From Bacillus sp. ISL-37 (GTDB lineage: Bacteria > Bacillota > Bacilli > Bacillales > Cytobacillaceae), in NCBI RefSeq assembly GCF_018613315.1, contig NZ_JAGGQL010000032.1, positions 145,160-209,159 of the forward strand: a stretch of 64,000 nt of DNA, given 5' to 3'. Positions 1 to 8,449 of the stretch are shown here, piece by piece. The number at the start of each line of letters is the position of its first letter. The first letter of the stretch is position 1. Under the pieces are notes generated by a model. The model was not told the DNA's origin, did no database searches, and saw nothing but the letters and a program-made list of their open reading frames with translations. Position numbers and translations under genes: made by a program.

Positions 1-159
1 CCCCCAGACATTAAGAACTTCTGGGTCGAATCCAAGCTGGCTGGCCATTTCATCAATCAATTCTCCATATGTTGGTAACCCCAAGTTTTTGGATATACCA
101 GAACCCACGAAGAGAATGACATTATTATCTTTTATTAAATGACCTAATTCATTTAGCAT
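1..159 (-). CDS. SIR2-like domain protein, N-terminal fragment cut by window edge
   Basis: The minus strand encodes 53 codons from an ATG at 159 to the window edge with no stop. A Shine-Dalgarno AAGGGGTG lies about seven bases upstream. The peptide reads VILFVGSGISKNLGLPTYGE near residues 14-33, matching the nucleotide-binding start of SIR2-like NAD-hydrolysing domains (GSGxS, then a Pro-Thr-Tyr stretch). In bacteria such short SIR2 N-termini often belong to multidomain defence proteins that deplete NAD during phage infection, but the effector and sensor parts lie outside the window, so that role is inference. The gene diverges from nothing nearby; helD follows on the same strand upstream. 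Confidence 0.7.
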   Translation of the reverse strand, partial: MLNELGHLIKDNNVILFVGSGISKNLGLPTYGELIDEMASQLGFDPEVLNVWG

Positions 160-182
160 AAATACACCCCTTCATCAAAGAT

Positions 183-210
183 AATATATAAGAATAAATA
201 AAACTCACAA
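183..210 (-). promoter_or_regulatory. Candidate sigma-A promoter of the SIR2-like gene
   Basis: On the minus strand TTGTGA (210-205) is separated by 16 bases from TATATT (188-183), 24 bases before the start codon. Match to the vegetative consensus is moderate. Confidence 0.4.
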
Positions 211-301
211 GAAAGATAATCTACTTTGCGGTTGGGAAACATCACACAAGCTATACGATGTGATAAAGAAAAATAATGAAACAAGAAACTGAAAAGGTAC
301 C

Positions 302-337
302 AAAAAACACACTAATTCATTGTTTAGTGTGTTTTTT
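302..337 (-). terminator. Rho-independent terminator of helD
   Basis: A 13-bp stem (302-314 with 325-337) ending in T runs on both sides overlaps the helD stop codon. The T run after the stem in the minus direction fits termination of helD. Confidence 0.8.
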
Positions 338-2651
338 GCATCGTTTCTTTTATCTCTATATGAATCGGATCCACCCGGTCAAGCAAGAAAGAAGAAGGGT
401 CAGGTCCGTATAAGAAAAGTCGATGCATCGGTCTTGTCATTCCTACATAAAGCAACTTTATATCCAGTTCTTTCTCCGAATAAGGTTCCTCGATAGATAC
501 CATTAAAACAGCATCAAATTCGAGTCCCTTTGACAAGTATGCGGGTACAATTGAAATTTGGCCTTTGACCATATCTTCCTGCTCATTCAGGAGTTGAAAT
601 GACAAATCACTTTTTTCCATGACCTTTTTTATCTTACTGCAATCACTTGCCGTTCGACCAATTATCGCAATGGAGTGTAGGTCCACTTCAACTAAGGCTC
701 GAATATCTCTTTCAATCAGGCTTGCCAACTCTTCCTCGTGAGATGGGTTAACCTGTTGAAACACTGGTTTGGGCCCGCTCCTTACTACTGGTTCAACCTG
801 GGGAAGATCTTCTTCCATGATGGCCAGAATATCATTCGCAAGTTCCATAATTTCAACAGTGGTACGATAGCTTTTTTGAAGCGTTAAATAATTCGCTTCC
901 GGAAAGATCTGCTCTGTCAGTGGCTCCCAGCTTCTTGTTCCCCGATACGCGTGGATTCCCTGAGCCAAGTCCCCGACGATCGTAAAGAGATTTGTATCAA
1001 ACCCCTCTTTTAATGCCGCAAATTGAAAATAACTGTAATCCTGGGCTTCATCAATAAAAACACTTTTCATCTTATGCTTTTCATCTAAACCCATTAGCTT
1101 TGACTTTAAATAGAAAAGCGGAGCAAGGTCTTCAAGTTCATAGGCTTTCTTTCCAAAAATACTTCTCGAATAATTCACGAGCTGTTTAACTTCCTCTTCC
1201 GATAAACCATCTGCATAAGCAGCCAATAATTCCTCGGAAGTCATCAAATCCTGATATAAAGTATAAATATCCTTTTTCTCAAAAGTATTTATATATGTTT
1301 TGACTGCATTCTTAATTGATGATTGAAGCTGCTCGCTTCTTTTTTCTTTTCCATCCATCAAAGAGACGACCTTTTGCCGCCTTTTATCATTATCCTTTAT
1401 GCCGTATAATGCTTTCTCCAGTGCTCCTTCATACCTTTCCTCGAACCTTGTAAGAATCTGGACCTTTTTTACTTTTACATGGTTGGTTAAAAGCTGTTTT
1501 ATTTTATCCACCCGGCTATAAACAGGCAGATACCGGTATTCCTTAAGAAATAGTCTTTTTAGTTTTACAGCCTTCATCAATCGGTATTTATCGACAAAGA
1601 AATCCTCAGTTGGGGCAAGTTTCTTTTCTATATCTCTTATATAAGCATCAAGTACAGCTTTAAATTCCAGTGAACCTTTGAAGGTTGATATTCTGCTCAT
1701 AAGTTCATCTTTTGCCTTTCCCTCCACTAATGCAAGCAGCTTTTTTTCAGGAGGAATGACCTTAATTTTCTTACCTAGAGCAGATCGAATATAATCCGTA
1801 AAAGTAGTCTGGTTGATTTTTCCTACACCTAATTCAGGAAGCACATCAGATATATAGTCAATGAAAAGTCTATTTGGCGCTAAAATCATTAGCTTTTCGG
1901 GTCTGAATCGCTCACCGAATGTATACAGAAAATATGAGATGCGGTGAAGGGCAATGGTTGTTTTACCGCTGCCGGCTGCTCCCTGGACAATAATCGGATG
2001 CTGAAGGGACGCACGGATGACTTCATTTTGTTCCTTTTGTATTGTCGTGACGATTTCCGTAAGCCTGTTGTCTGCTTTCCCTGACAATGATTTCTGCAGC
2101 AATTCGTCATGCGTAGTCAAATCTATATCATGGAAACCCTTCAGCTTTCCTTCCTGAATCTCATATTGCCGCTTTAGGGAAAGATACCCCTTCCGCTGCT
2201 CGCCATTCACTTCATAGCTGACTTCACCCAATCGACCATCGTAATAAACATTTGCAATCGGCGACCTCCAGTCCACGATGATTGGCATCTGGTTTTCTCT
2301 ATCGTATAAAGATGTTTTACCAATATACAGGACTTCTTCGACCTCATCATCCTGTTTTTTAAAATTGATTCTTGAGAAATAGGGCTTGTTCAATACGCTT
2401 TCTAATCGGTCTAACTCATTTTCCGCCAGCTCCAGGAACTTAGCATTCGTTAAAATGTTGATATAACTCAAACTGCTATCGAGGTAATCCAGGTCTTCAA
2501 ATGCCTGTTTAATGTTTTCTGTAAAAGATTGTTTATTTTCCTTGGACGCTTCAAGGATTGTTCTGATATATAATTTCGTAAACTCCAGACGTTCTACCTC
2601 TTTCTGATAATCAGCATGCTTCAGAATTGAGGCTTTGCTTTTTTCAGACAT
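324..2651 (-). CDS. helD: HelD-type UvrD/Rep superfamily helicase, RNA polymerase recycling factor
   Basis: A 775-residue superfamily 1 helicase-like ATPase, matching the usual HelD length of about 775. Bacillus HelD binds stalled RNA polymerase and uses ATP to release it from nucleic acid. Visible motifs are Walker A GAAGSGKTTIA near residue 225, a DEAQDYS Walker B near 545 and a late VGMTRP motif typical of UvrD-like proteins. The coiled-coil N-terminus carries the family insertion arm. The start at 2651 (MSEKSKAS) was chosen because GGAGGT precedes it and the region further upstream is hydrophobic and unlike the family, although the frame stays open to 2801. The symbol follows B. subtilis usage. 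Confidence 0.88.
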   Translation of the reverse strand: MSEKSKASILKHADYQKEVERLEFTKLYIRTILEASKENKQSFTENIKQAFEDLDYLDSSLSYINILTNAKFLELAENELDRLESVLNKPYFSRINFKKQDDEVEEVLYIGKTSLYDRENQMPIIVDWRSPIANVYYDGRLGEVSYEVNGEQRKGYLSLKRQYEIQEGKLKGFHDIDLTTHDELLQKSLSGKADNRLTEIVTTIQKEQNEVIRASLQHPIIVQGAAGSGKTTIALHRISYFLYTFGERFRPEKLMILAPNRLFIDYISDVLPELGVGKINQTTFTDYIRSALGKKIKVIPPEKKLLALVEGKAKDELMSRISTFKGSLEFKAVLDAYIRDIEKKLAPTEDFFVDKYRLMKAVKLKRLFLKEYRYLPVYSRVDKIKQLLTNHVKVKKVQILTRFEERYEGALEKALYGIKDNDKRRQKVVSLMDGKEKRSEQLQSSIKNAVKTYINTFEKKDIYTLYQDLMTSEELLAAYADGLSEEEVKQLVNYSRSIFGKKAYELEDLAPLFYLKSKLMGLDEKHKMKSVFIDEAQDYSYFQFAALKEGFDTNLFTIVGDLAQGIHAYRGTRSWEPLTEQIFPEANYLTLQKSYRTTVEIMELANDILAIMEEDLPQVEPVVRSGPKPVFQQVNPSHEEELASLIERDIRALVEVDLHSIAIIGRTASDCSKIKKVMEKSDLSFQLLNEQEDMVKGQISIVPAYLSKGLEFDAVLMVSIEEPYSEKELDIKLLYVGMTRPMHRLFLYGPDPSSFLLDRVDPIHIEIKETMQKTH

Positions 2652-2787
2652 TTGCGGCTCATGACCTCCATTCGTATACATTATTTTTATTGGTGATGTT
2701 TTGTTGTTACTGAAGAAGAAAATTGAGGTGTAAAGGGGTTTTAAAAACAACTCGACTATAACATAGTCAGGAATTAGCTGGCAAATC

Positions 2788-2810
2788 AAAAAAGAGCGCA
2801 TAAAGCGCCC
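2788..2810 (-). terminator. Terminator after the SulP-Usp operon
   Basis: A six-pair GC-rich stem (GAGCGC against GCGCCC) with a five-base loop is followed on the minus strand by six T residues, just past the universal stress protein stop. Confidence 0.75.
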
Positions 2811-2818
2811 TTACATGT

Positions 2819-3238
2819 TTATTTCACGATCATTACTGGACAATTCGCCCTTTTGGCTACCTTATGGCTTACACTACCTAGCATCAGTTCTTGAAGACCA
2901 TTAAGTCCTCTGCTTCCGATGACAACCAGATCAAATTTGTTTTGATTGGTGTATTCGACCATAGCAGGACCTGGCTCTCCATGAAGGATTTTGATTTCAA
3001 AGTTAACACCTGATTCCTTGGCTTTCTGCTCAATGTCTTTTAAACGCTCTTTCCTTTTGTCATTGATATCCGAGGAGTTCCAATTGCTTAGGACATCAGA
3101 CTTTGAGCTGTCACCATCCACGACATAAACGATTTCAATTTTTGAATCTCCCTGGCAATTCGCAATCATGATGGCATGGTCAGCTGCACGCTTGGAGTGT
3201 TCAGATCCGTCAGCTGCTAAAAGAATTTTTTGATACAT
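2819..3238 (-). CDS. Universal stress protein, UspA family
   Basis: A 139-residue single-domain Usp. It starts MYQKILLAADGSEHS and has the late ATP-binding signature GSRGLNGLQELMLGSVSHKV, as in ATP-binding MJ0577-like members. It is cytosolic and probably a nucleotide-dependent stress or transport regulator; its substrate is unknown. The start at 3238 is preferred because GAGGTG lies directly upstream; a GTG three codons earlier sits inside that site. It begins 16 bases after the first SulP gene, so the two are co-transcribed. SulP-Usp pairing is common in bacteria and suggests a link to anion or bicarbonate transport, which is inference. Confidence 0.88.
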   Translation of the reverse strand: MYQKILLAADGSEHSKRAADHAIMIANCQGDSKIEIVYVVDGDSSKSDVLSNWNSSDINDKRKERLKDIEQKAKESGVNFEIKILHGEPGPAMVEYTNQNKFDLVVIGSRGLNGLQELMLGSVSHKVAKRANCPVMIVK

Positions 3239-3254
3239 TCCTATCACCTCTTTA

Positions 3255-4703
3255 TTAATGTGAACCCAGTTTATTGGCCAGCTTCTCAGCCAATTCTGAG
3301 CTTTCCTGATTCATTCCGGTTACAAGTATCTTCTTTCCGTTTTCCTCAAACTTGTTCACGATTTTATCGATTGCTGCTACCGCAGAATCATCCCATAGAT
3401 GTGATTTGCTCAAATTCACTTCTACAAACTCTACATCCTCTTTATAATCAAACTTCTTAATGAGTTCCGTCACTGAGGCAAAGAAAAGTTCACCGCGAAC
3501 CTTATAAATTCGGATGTTTTTTTCAAGGGAGCTTTTCACTTCTACTTGCGAAATCTTTGATACAAAGAAAATCGCGCTTAAAAGGATTCCTGTAAAAACA
3601 CCAATAGCTAAATTATGGGTAAAAACTACAGTCAATACTGTTACTACCATAACAATCGCATCCGTTTTTGGCAATAGATGGATAGTTTTTATTGAATTCC
3701 AGTCAAAAGTGCTGATGGCAACCATGATCATTACTCCTGCAAGCGCCGCCATCGGAATCTGTGCCACAATATCTCCTAACAGGACAATCAAGAGTATCAA
3801 TACCACCCCTGATACCAAAGAGGATAGTCTTTCACGCCCACCTGACTTTATATTTATGACAGATTGGCCAATCATAGCACACCCAGCCATCCCACCAAAA
3901 AATCCTGTGACGATATTGGCAATCCCCTGTCCTCTGCTCTCTGTGTCTTTATTACTTTCAGAATCAGTCATATCATCTACGATGGTCGCAGTCAACAATG
4001 ACTCTAACAGGCCAACTAAAGCTAATGCTAGTGAGTAGGGAAATATAATTATTAACGTATCAATTGATAAAGGGATATCAGGAAACAAGAAAATAGGCAA
4101 AGTTTTAGTTAAAGACCCCATATCCCCGACTGTCCTGACATCAATCCCTATTATAATGACGATTGCGGTTACAATCACAATAGCGACCAGCGTCGAGGGG
4201 ATTGCCTTAGTTATGTAAGGTAACAGGTAGATGATTAACAACGTTAACCCTGCTAACATATACACCATTATTGGAGCATCCACAAAATTATCAAGCTGAG
4301 ACATAAAAATCAAAATCGCAAGTGCATTTACGAATCCCACCATGACAGAACGGGGAATAAATTTCATATATCTCGAAAGTTTAAATACACCAAATAATAT
4401 TTGTAGAACTCCTGTTAAAATCGTTGCGGCTAGTAAGTATTGAAGACCATGATCTGCTACAAGGTTAATAAAAAGTAACGCCATTGCCCCTGTAGCACCT
4501 GAAATCATCCCAGGTCTGCCTCCTACAAATGCAATGACCACGGCAATGGTAAAGGACGCGTACAATCCTACCATTGGATCAACACCGGCAATGATTGAGA
4601 ATGCAATTGCCTCTGGTATTAGCGCAATCGCGACAACAATTCCAGAAAGGACATCTCCTTTTATATTTCCAAACCAAGAATTCATATAGCTCCTATTTTC
4701 CAT
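3255..4703 (-). CDS. SulP family anion transporter with STAS domain (copy 1)
   Basis: A 482-residue SLC26/SulP transporter. Residues about 10-375 form the hydrophobic transport core, opening [20 protein letters not shown]; the C-terminal 100 residues are a cytoplasmic STAS domain with [12 protein letters not shown]. Family members move sulfate, bicarbonate or other anions, and the substrate cannot be read from sequence. GGAGGG lies before the ATG. It shares an operon with the universal stress gene and is highly similar along its length to the next SulP gene, so the two are a tandem duplication that has diverged. Confidence 0.9.
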   Translation of the reverse strand: MENRSYMNSWFGNIKGDVLSGIVVAIALIPEAIAFSIIAGVDPMVGLYASFTIAVVIAFVGGRPGMISGATGAMALLFINLVADHGLQYLLAATILTGVLQILFGVFKLSRYMKFIPRSVMVGFVNALAILIFMSQLDNFVDAPIMVYMLAGLTLLIIYLLPYITKAIPSTLVAIVIVTAIVIIIGIDVRTVGDMGSLTKTLPIFLFPDIPLSIDTLIIIFPYSLALALVGLLESLLTATIVDDMTDSESNKDTESRGQGIANIVTGFFGGMAGCAMIGQSVINIKSGGRERLSSLVSGVVLILLIVLLGDIVAQIPMAALAGVMIMVAISTFDWNSIKTIHLLPKTDAIVMVVTVLTVVFTHNLAIGVFTGILLSAIFFVSKISQVEVKSSLEKNIRIYKVRGELFFASVTELIKKFDYKEDVEFVEVNLSKSHLWDDSAVAAIDKIVNKFEENGKKILVTGMNQESSELAEKLANKLGSH

Positions 4704-4819
4704 TTTGGCCCTCCTTTTTTATTGCTATTTTGTGTACTTAGCCAAAAACAATGTGAACAACGAAAAACCAATTTTTACTGCATTTACTCTTTCACTCAAA
4801 ATGAACATATTAAACCCCA

Positions 4820-4860
4820 AAATAAAAAACCCAAGCTCGTCTGATAGACTATCTTGGGTT
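4820..4860 (-). terminator. Terminator between the two SulP genes
   Basis: Stem AACCCAAG (4828-4835) with CTTGGGTT (4853-4860), followed on the minus strand by a T-rich run. It lies directly after the stop of SulP copy 2, so the copies are probably separate transcription units. Confidence 0.8.
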
Positions 4861-4870
4861 TAGCTTTATT

Positions 4871-6337
4871 CTAGTGACCGGAAAGTTTTGCTCCCGGCTT
4901 TTTGTGAACTGCCATTTTATCAACTAAGTTCATACTTGCTTCATTTAAGCCAACTAAGCGAACGACCACGCCTGTTGCCCTTAGTTTCAAGACAATCTTA
5001 TCAATTGCTGCTACTGCTGAGTCATCCCAAACATGAGAATGGGTGAAATCAATCTCAACCTCTTTGACATCTTCATTGAAATTAACCGCATCCATTAGTT
5101 CATCAACAGAAGCAAAGAAAACCTGGCCTTTCACTGTATAGATTTTCTTTTCACCTTCCATCATAGTATCAACACGGACTTTTGATATCTTGGCTACAAA
5201 GAAGATGGCACTTAGGATGATTCCTGCAAATACCCCTTTTGAAAGGTCATGCGTGGCAACCACAGTAATAACCGTTACAACCATTACAATTGAATCGGTA
5301 ATTGGAGCTTTTGTGACACCTTTTATCGAACTCCAATCAAACGTACCGATAGAGACCATGATCATGACACCAACTAAAGCTGCCATAGGGATTTGAATAA
5401 CAATTTTGCTCAGAACAATAATCATGAACAACAAGACAACACCGGCTACTAAAGAAGAAAGCCTTCCTTTTCCTCCGGACTTCACATTGATAACTGATTG
5501 ACCGATCATCGCACAACCTGCCATCCCTCCAAAGAATCCAGTTATGATGTTGGCAATTCCCTGGCCGCGGCTTTCCTTGTTCTTATCACTTGCTGTATCA
5601 GTCATGTCATCAACAATTGAAGCTGTAAGCAGAGATTCAAGAATGCCAACTATTGCAAGAGCTAAAGCGTATGGAAATATAATGCTCAATGTTTCCATAT
5701 TAAAAGGAACGTTCGGGATAAAGAATGATGGCAATGCAGCAGTCAATTCTCCCATGTCACCCACTGCCTTCACATCACTTTTTGTGAAAATTGCTATGAC
5801 AGTAATAATGATAATAGCAACTAGCGGAGATGGGATTGATTTATTAATCCGCGGAAAAAGATAAATAATGGCCAATGTACCCGCTACAAGAGCATACATT
5901 TCCCACCCGGCACCTGTGAATTGCTCTAGCTGAGCCATAAAAATAAGGATTGCAAGGGCATTTACAAATCCGATCATCACCGAGCGTGGGATAAACTTCA
6001 TAAATCTGGCCAATTTAAATACACCAAAAAGGATTTGAATGACACCTGTTAAGATTGTGGCAGCAAACAAATACTGTAACCCGTGATCGGCTACTAAAGT
6101 GACCATCAATAACGCCATTGCTCCTGTTGCACCAGAAATCATTCCAGGTCTGCCACCAATGAATGCGATCACTACTGCGATGCTAAAAGAAGCATACAAA
6201 CCTACCATTGGATCAACGCCAGCAATTATTGAAAATGCAATCGCTTCGGGAATCAATGCTAGGGCTACGACTATACCCGCAAGTATGTCTCCCTTAAGAT
6301 TTCCGAACCACTGCTGTTTAATTGTATTAATGTTCAA
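4871..6337 (-). CDS. SulP family anion transporter with STAS domain (copy 2)
   Basis: A 488-residue paralog of the neighbouring SulP gene with the same layout: membrane transport core to about residue 380 and a C-terminal STAS domain containing [13 protein letters not shown]. The N-terminal [20 protein letters not shown] is nearly identical to copy 1, while the STAS domains differ more, as expected if regulation diverged. Translation starts at TTG, seven bases after AAGGAG. A strong terminator follows. The substrate is unknown (sulfate, bicarbonate or another anion). Located in the cytoplasmic membrane. Confidence 0.9.
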   Translation of the reverse strand: MNINTIKQQWFGNLKGDILAGIVVALALIPEAIAFSIIAGVDPMVGLYASFSIAVVIAFIGGRPGMISGATGAMALLMVTLVADHGLQYLFAATILTGVIQILFGVFKLARFMKFIPRSVMIGFVNALAILIFMAQLEQFTGAGWEMYALVAGTLAIIYLFPRINKSIPSPLVAIIIITVIAIFTKSDVKAVGDMGELTAALPSFFIPNVPFNMETLSIIFPYALALAIVGILESLLTASIVDDMTDTASDKNKESRGQGIANIITGFFGGMAGCAMIGQSVINVKSGGKGRLSSLVAGVVLLFMIIVLSKIVIQIPMAALVGVMIMVSIGTFDWSSIKGVTKAPITDSIVMVVTVITVVATHDLSKGVFAGIILSAIFFVAKISKVRVDTMMEGEKKIYTVKGQVFFASVDELMDAVNFNEDVKEVEIDFTHSHVWDDSAVAAIDKIVLKLRATGVVVRLVGLNEASMNLVDKMAVHKKPGAKLSGH

Positions 6338-6652
6338 AAAAACACTCCTTTATTATTTAATTTTTTGTTGACTTTGAACTCTCATCAAAGTCTGGGCCGT
6401 TGAAAACAAGGTAATATTACCACATCTGAAGAAAGTGGCAACCCGACATGTAAGCGGTTATTTACCTTGTTCTCTCTCGAATTCGTCAATTATCGTGTTT
6501 TTACTATGGTGATAGTGAAATTTTTCATTTTCATTATTCCTTTTTCGAAACAGCTAAGTGCTAAAACTACAAACCCTTTGAAATCTTTGTTATACTGGGA
6601 GTGTTCGTCTGTATAATCAAATAAGCAAGGAGGAATGAAGGAGAGAACAAAC
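6338..6652. promoter_or_regulatory. Divergent intergenic region between SulP copy 2 and the methyltransferase
   Basis: This stretch holds an 8-bp perfect inverted repeat, GACTTTGA (6370-6377) and TCAAAGTC (6385-6392), separated by seven bases and 33 bases upstream of the SulP start; it may be an operator. TGTAAGCGGTTATT at 6449-6462 weakly resembles a catabolite-response element. No gene was found. Confidence 0.35.
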
Positions 6653-7264
6653 TTGTTAGAATATACTGGGGAGAGAGTCATCCCCGACCTTATGAAACCA
6701 GCCAATGCTTTGTTGCTTGAACACTTAGCACGTTATCAATTTAGTTCCTACCACCTCCGTGGAAGGGTACTTGATATCGCTTGTGGTTCTGGCTATGGTT
6801 CGCAGATGCTCGCCAAGCTTGGCAAGAAACGGATCAATGAATTAATCGCAGTTGATTTCGATCCCGTAACAATTGAATATGCTCATAAACGATATAACCA
6901 TCCTCTGGTTAAATATCGTTGTGAAGATGCAACAGATCCCCTGCTTCCCCAAAAATTAGGCATGTTTGATGCCATCATTTCCTTTGAAACATTAGAACAT
7001 TTAGAAGAAGAACGGCAATTTCTGGCCAATCTTTATAACATGTTAAAACCCGGTGGGACATTGGTCCTGTCCACACCTTTCGGAAAAGGAAGAGGAAAAC
7101 CATGTGGTTCGCCATTCCATGTTCATCAGTTGACCGTTGACGAATTTAATGAGTTATTTCCGGAATACAAAGAAGTAAAGATGTACTACCAAAAGGGCGT
7201 ATTAATCGAGCCATCCTACCCGGGCGTTAAATATCCGCTTGGAGTCGCGGTTTGTACCAAATAG
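6653..7264 (+). CDS. Class I SAM-dependent methyltransferase
   Basis: A 203-residue Rossmann-fold methyltransferase. The SAM-binding motif I is VLDIACGSGYGSQML near residues 40-54, the acidic residue of motif II is in AVDFDP, and motif IV is around FDAIISFETLEHLEE, a variant often seen in small-molecule or lipid-type methyltransferases. The substrate is not recognisable. The start is uncertain: TTG at 6653 has AAGGAG nine bases upstream and gives MLEYTGERVIP, the usual family N-terminus; an in-frame ATG at 6635 sits only one base after another AGGAGG and looks too close. The gene stands alone on the plus strand. Confidence 0.82.
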   Translation: MLEYTGERVIPDLMKPANALLLEHLARYQFSSYHLRGRVLDIACGSGYGSQMLAKLGKKRINELIAVDFDPVTIEYAHKRYNHPLVKYRCEDATDPLLPQKLGMFDAIISFETLEHLEEERQFLANLYNMLKPGGTLVLSTPFGKGRGKPCGSPFHVHQLTVDEFNELFPEYKEVKMYYQKGVLIEPSYPGVKYPLGVAVCTK

Positions 7265-7396
7265 AATTTTTAAAAAAACTCTACTGAGTACTTGTATAAA
7301 TGTAAGAAGTTCCGTTTGAAAATTACAAAATAAAACCGTAAGTAAGGTATTTAACCATTAAAATGTAAAATTAACCCATTTATATGGGGGATTAAA

Positions 7397-7654
7397 CTGG
7401 AAGAAATCCTTATTAAGTGTTTATCATCTGAAGATCTGCGGATTATCGTCCCATTAGAGGATCAGATATTTTCACTTCATTTCGCCAAATATAAACAACA
7501 ATCCTGGTTGGTGAAAATTAGTCATCTGGACGAAAACACTGAAAACAAAATTATCTCTTGCTTATTCGATAAATTATTTGCAGACGAACATGTACGCCAA
7601 ATATTTAATCAATTAAATATCATTTCTCAGGAACTGGAACTTCAATATAAATAG
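7397..7654 (+). CDS. Small hypothetical protein with apparent CTG start
   Basis: An uninterrupted frame of 85 codons, beginning LEEILIKCLSSEDLRIIVP and ending ELELQY K-stop at 7654. No ATG, GTG or TTG precedes it in frame, but CTG at 7397 lies five bases after GGGGGA, so CTG initiation is the simplest reading. Composition is that of a soluble mixed alpha/beta protein. It opens a run of five tiny closely spaced genes. Function unknown. Confidence 0.55.
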   Translation: MEEILIKCLSSEDLRIIVPLEDQIFSLHFAKYKQQSWLVKISHLDENTENKIISCLFDKLFADEHVRQIFNQLNIISQELELQYK

Positions 7655-7673
7655 CTATAGGAAGGAGGAGTTT

Positions 7674-7808
7674 ATGGCTATTAAACTGATATGTGAAGAA
7701 TGTAAAGGAGATGGTAAGGTTCCTTTCATACAGCTTCTTGGATTAAAGAAAAGATGCAAGAGCTGCCAAGGAGAGGGTAAGAAAATTCAACGTATTATTA
7801 GATATTAA
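7674..7808 (+). CDS. Mini zinc-finger protein with two DnaJ-type CxxCxGxG motifs
   Basis: A 44-residue protein, ATG seven bases or fewer after AAGGAGGAG, containing CEECKGDG and CKSCQGEG. Two such repeats form one zinc site in DnaJ cysteine-rich domains; here they are almost the whole protein. Similar tiny proteins are scattered through Bacillaceae, mostly uncharacterised. Its proximity to a second CxxCxGxG protein 230 bases downstream suggests a shared function. Role unknown; a thiol, zinc or RNA-related job is speculation. Confidence 0.75.
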   Translation: MAIKLICEECKGDGKVPFIQLLGLKKRCKSCQGEGKKIQRIIRY

Positions 7809-7850
7809 CTTTGTTCCGTACAACGTTATCTTCTTAAAGGGGTTCTGCTT

Positions 7851-8039
7851 TTGGTTAAAGCTGAAGATTTAATACTCTATAACAATTCAACCTACAAGGT
7901 TTTATATGTGTACCCAACAGGTTATTGTGAGATCAAGAGAACTGACTCTGCCATTGTAGAATTTATTCATAGAAAAGACCTTAAAGCTTGTCCTTTGATT
8001 TTTGAGTCACAAGATTCTCCAGGAGGTGATTCCCTTTGA
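7851..8039 (+). CDS. Small hypothetical protein
   Basis: A 62-residue protein starting at TTG with AAAGGGG about eight bases upstream. It reads like a small beta-rich domain (ILYNNSTYKVLYVYPTGYCE) and matches nothing I can name. Its TGA stop overlaps the TTG start of the next gene, indicating translational coupling. Confidence 0.6.
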   Translation: MVKAEDLILYNNSTYKVLYVYPTGYCEIKRTDSAIVEFIHRKDLKACPLIFESQDSPGGDSL

Positions 8040-8161
8040 ATAAAGAATGCCCTCGTTGTTCCGGAAAAGGTTATTTATTAGTTAAATTTCCGAATGAAAA
8101 AGAAGCTTGCTTCCAATGCCAAGGGAGCGGCATTATAAATTCCACTCCTAATAGGAATTGA
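8036..8161 (+). CDS. Second mini zinc-finger protein with CxxCxGxG motifs
   Basis: A 41-residue protein starting at TTG after AGGAGGTGA, overlapping the previous stop by TTGA. It contains CPRCSGKG and CFQCQGSG, the same paired DnaJ-type zinc motifs as the 44-residue protein upstream, but with a different spacer. Coupled translation with the preceding gene implies a common unit. Function unknown. Confidence 0.7.
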   Translation: MNKECPRCSGKGYLLVKFPNEKEACFQCQGSGIINSTPNRN

Positions 8162-8205
8162 ACATTCCAAGAATTCAGTTTCATAGACTTTTAAGGAGGG
8201 GCATC

Positions 8206-8376
8206 ATGAAAGAACAGTTAATTAGAGGAGTCAGTATGCATACCGCTGGAGATTCCTTGTTATACTATATCCACTTTGACCATAAGACTTTAGAAGTTAC
8301 CGAGAAGGAATTCGATAAAGCTATGACTGATTTGAAAGTGAGCAAACGCCCTCTTACTATAATAGATCGTCATTAA
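8206..8376 (+). CDS. Small hypothetical protein
   Basis: A 56-residue protein, ATG at 8206 preceded by AAGGAGGGG. The frame extends to 8158, but this start has the clear ribosome binding site. Sequence MKEQLIRGVSMHTAGDSLLYY suggests a small soluble fold. It closes the run of tiny genes before the MFS transporter. No family recognised. Confidence 0.6.
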   Translation: MKEQLIRGVSMHTAGDSLLYYIHFDHKTLEVTEKEFDKAMTDLKVSKRPLTIIDRH

Positions 8377-8449
8377 TGCTTCGCTTTAGCTAAGGTTTAG
8401 ACAATCAATAACCACTTTTGCTAAGATTGGCGTTGGAGGTTATTTACCA

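Noticed and set aside
2652..2801. A 50-residue N-terminal extension of HelD
   Set aside because: The extension is hydrophobic, lacks a ribosome site at its start and is unlike known HelD proteins; GGAGGT precedes the internal ATG.
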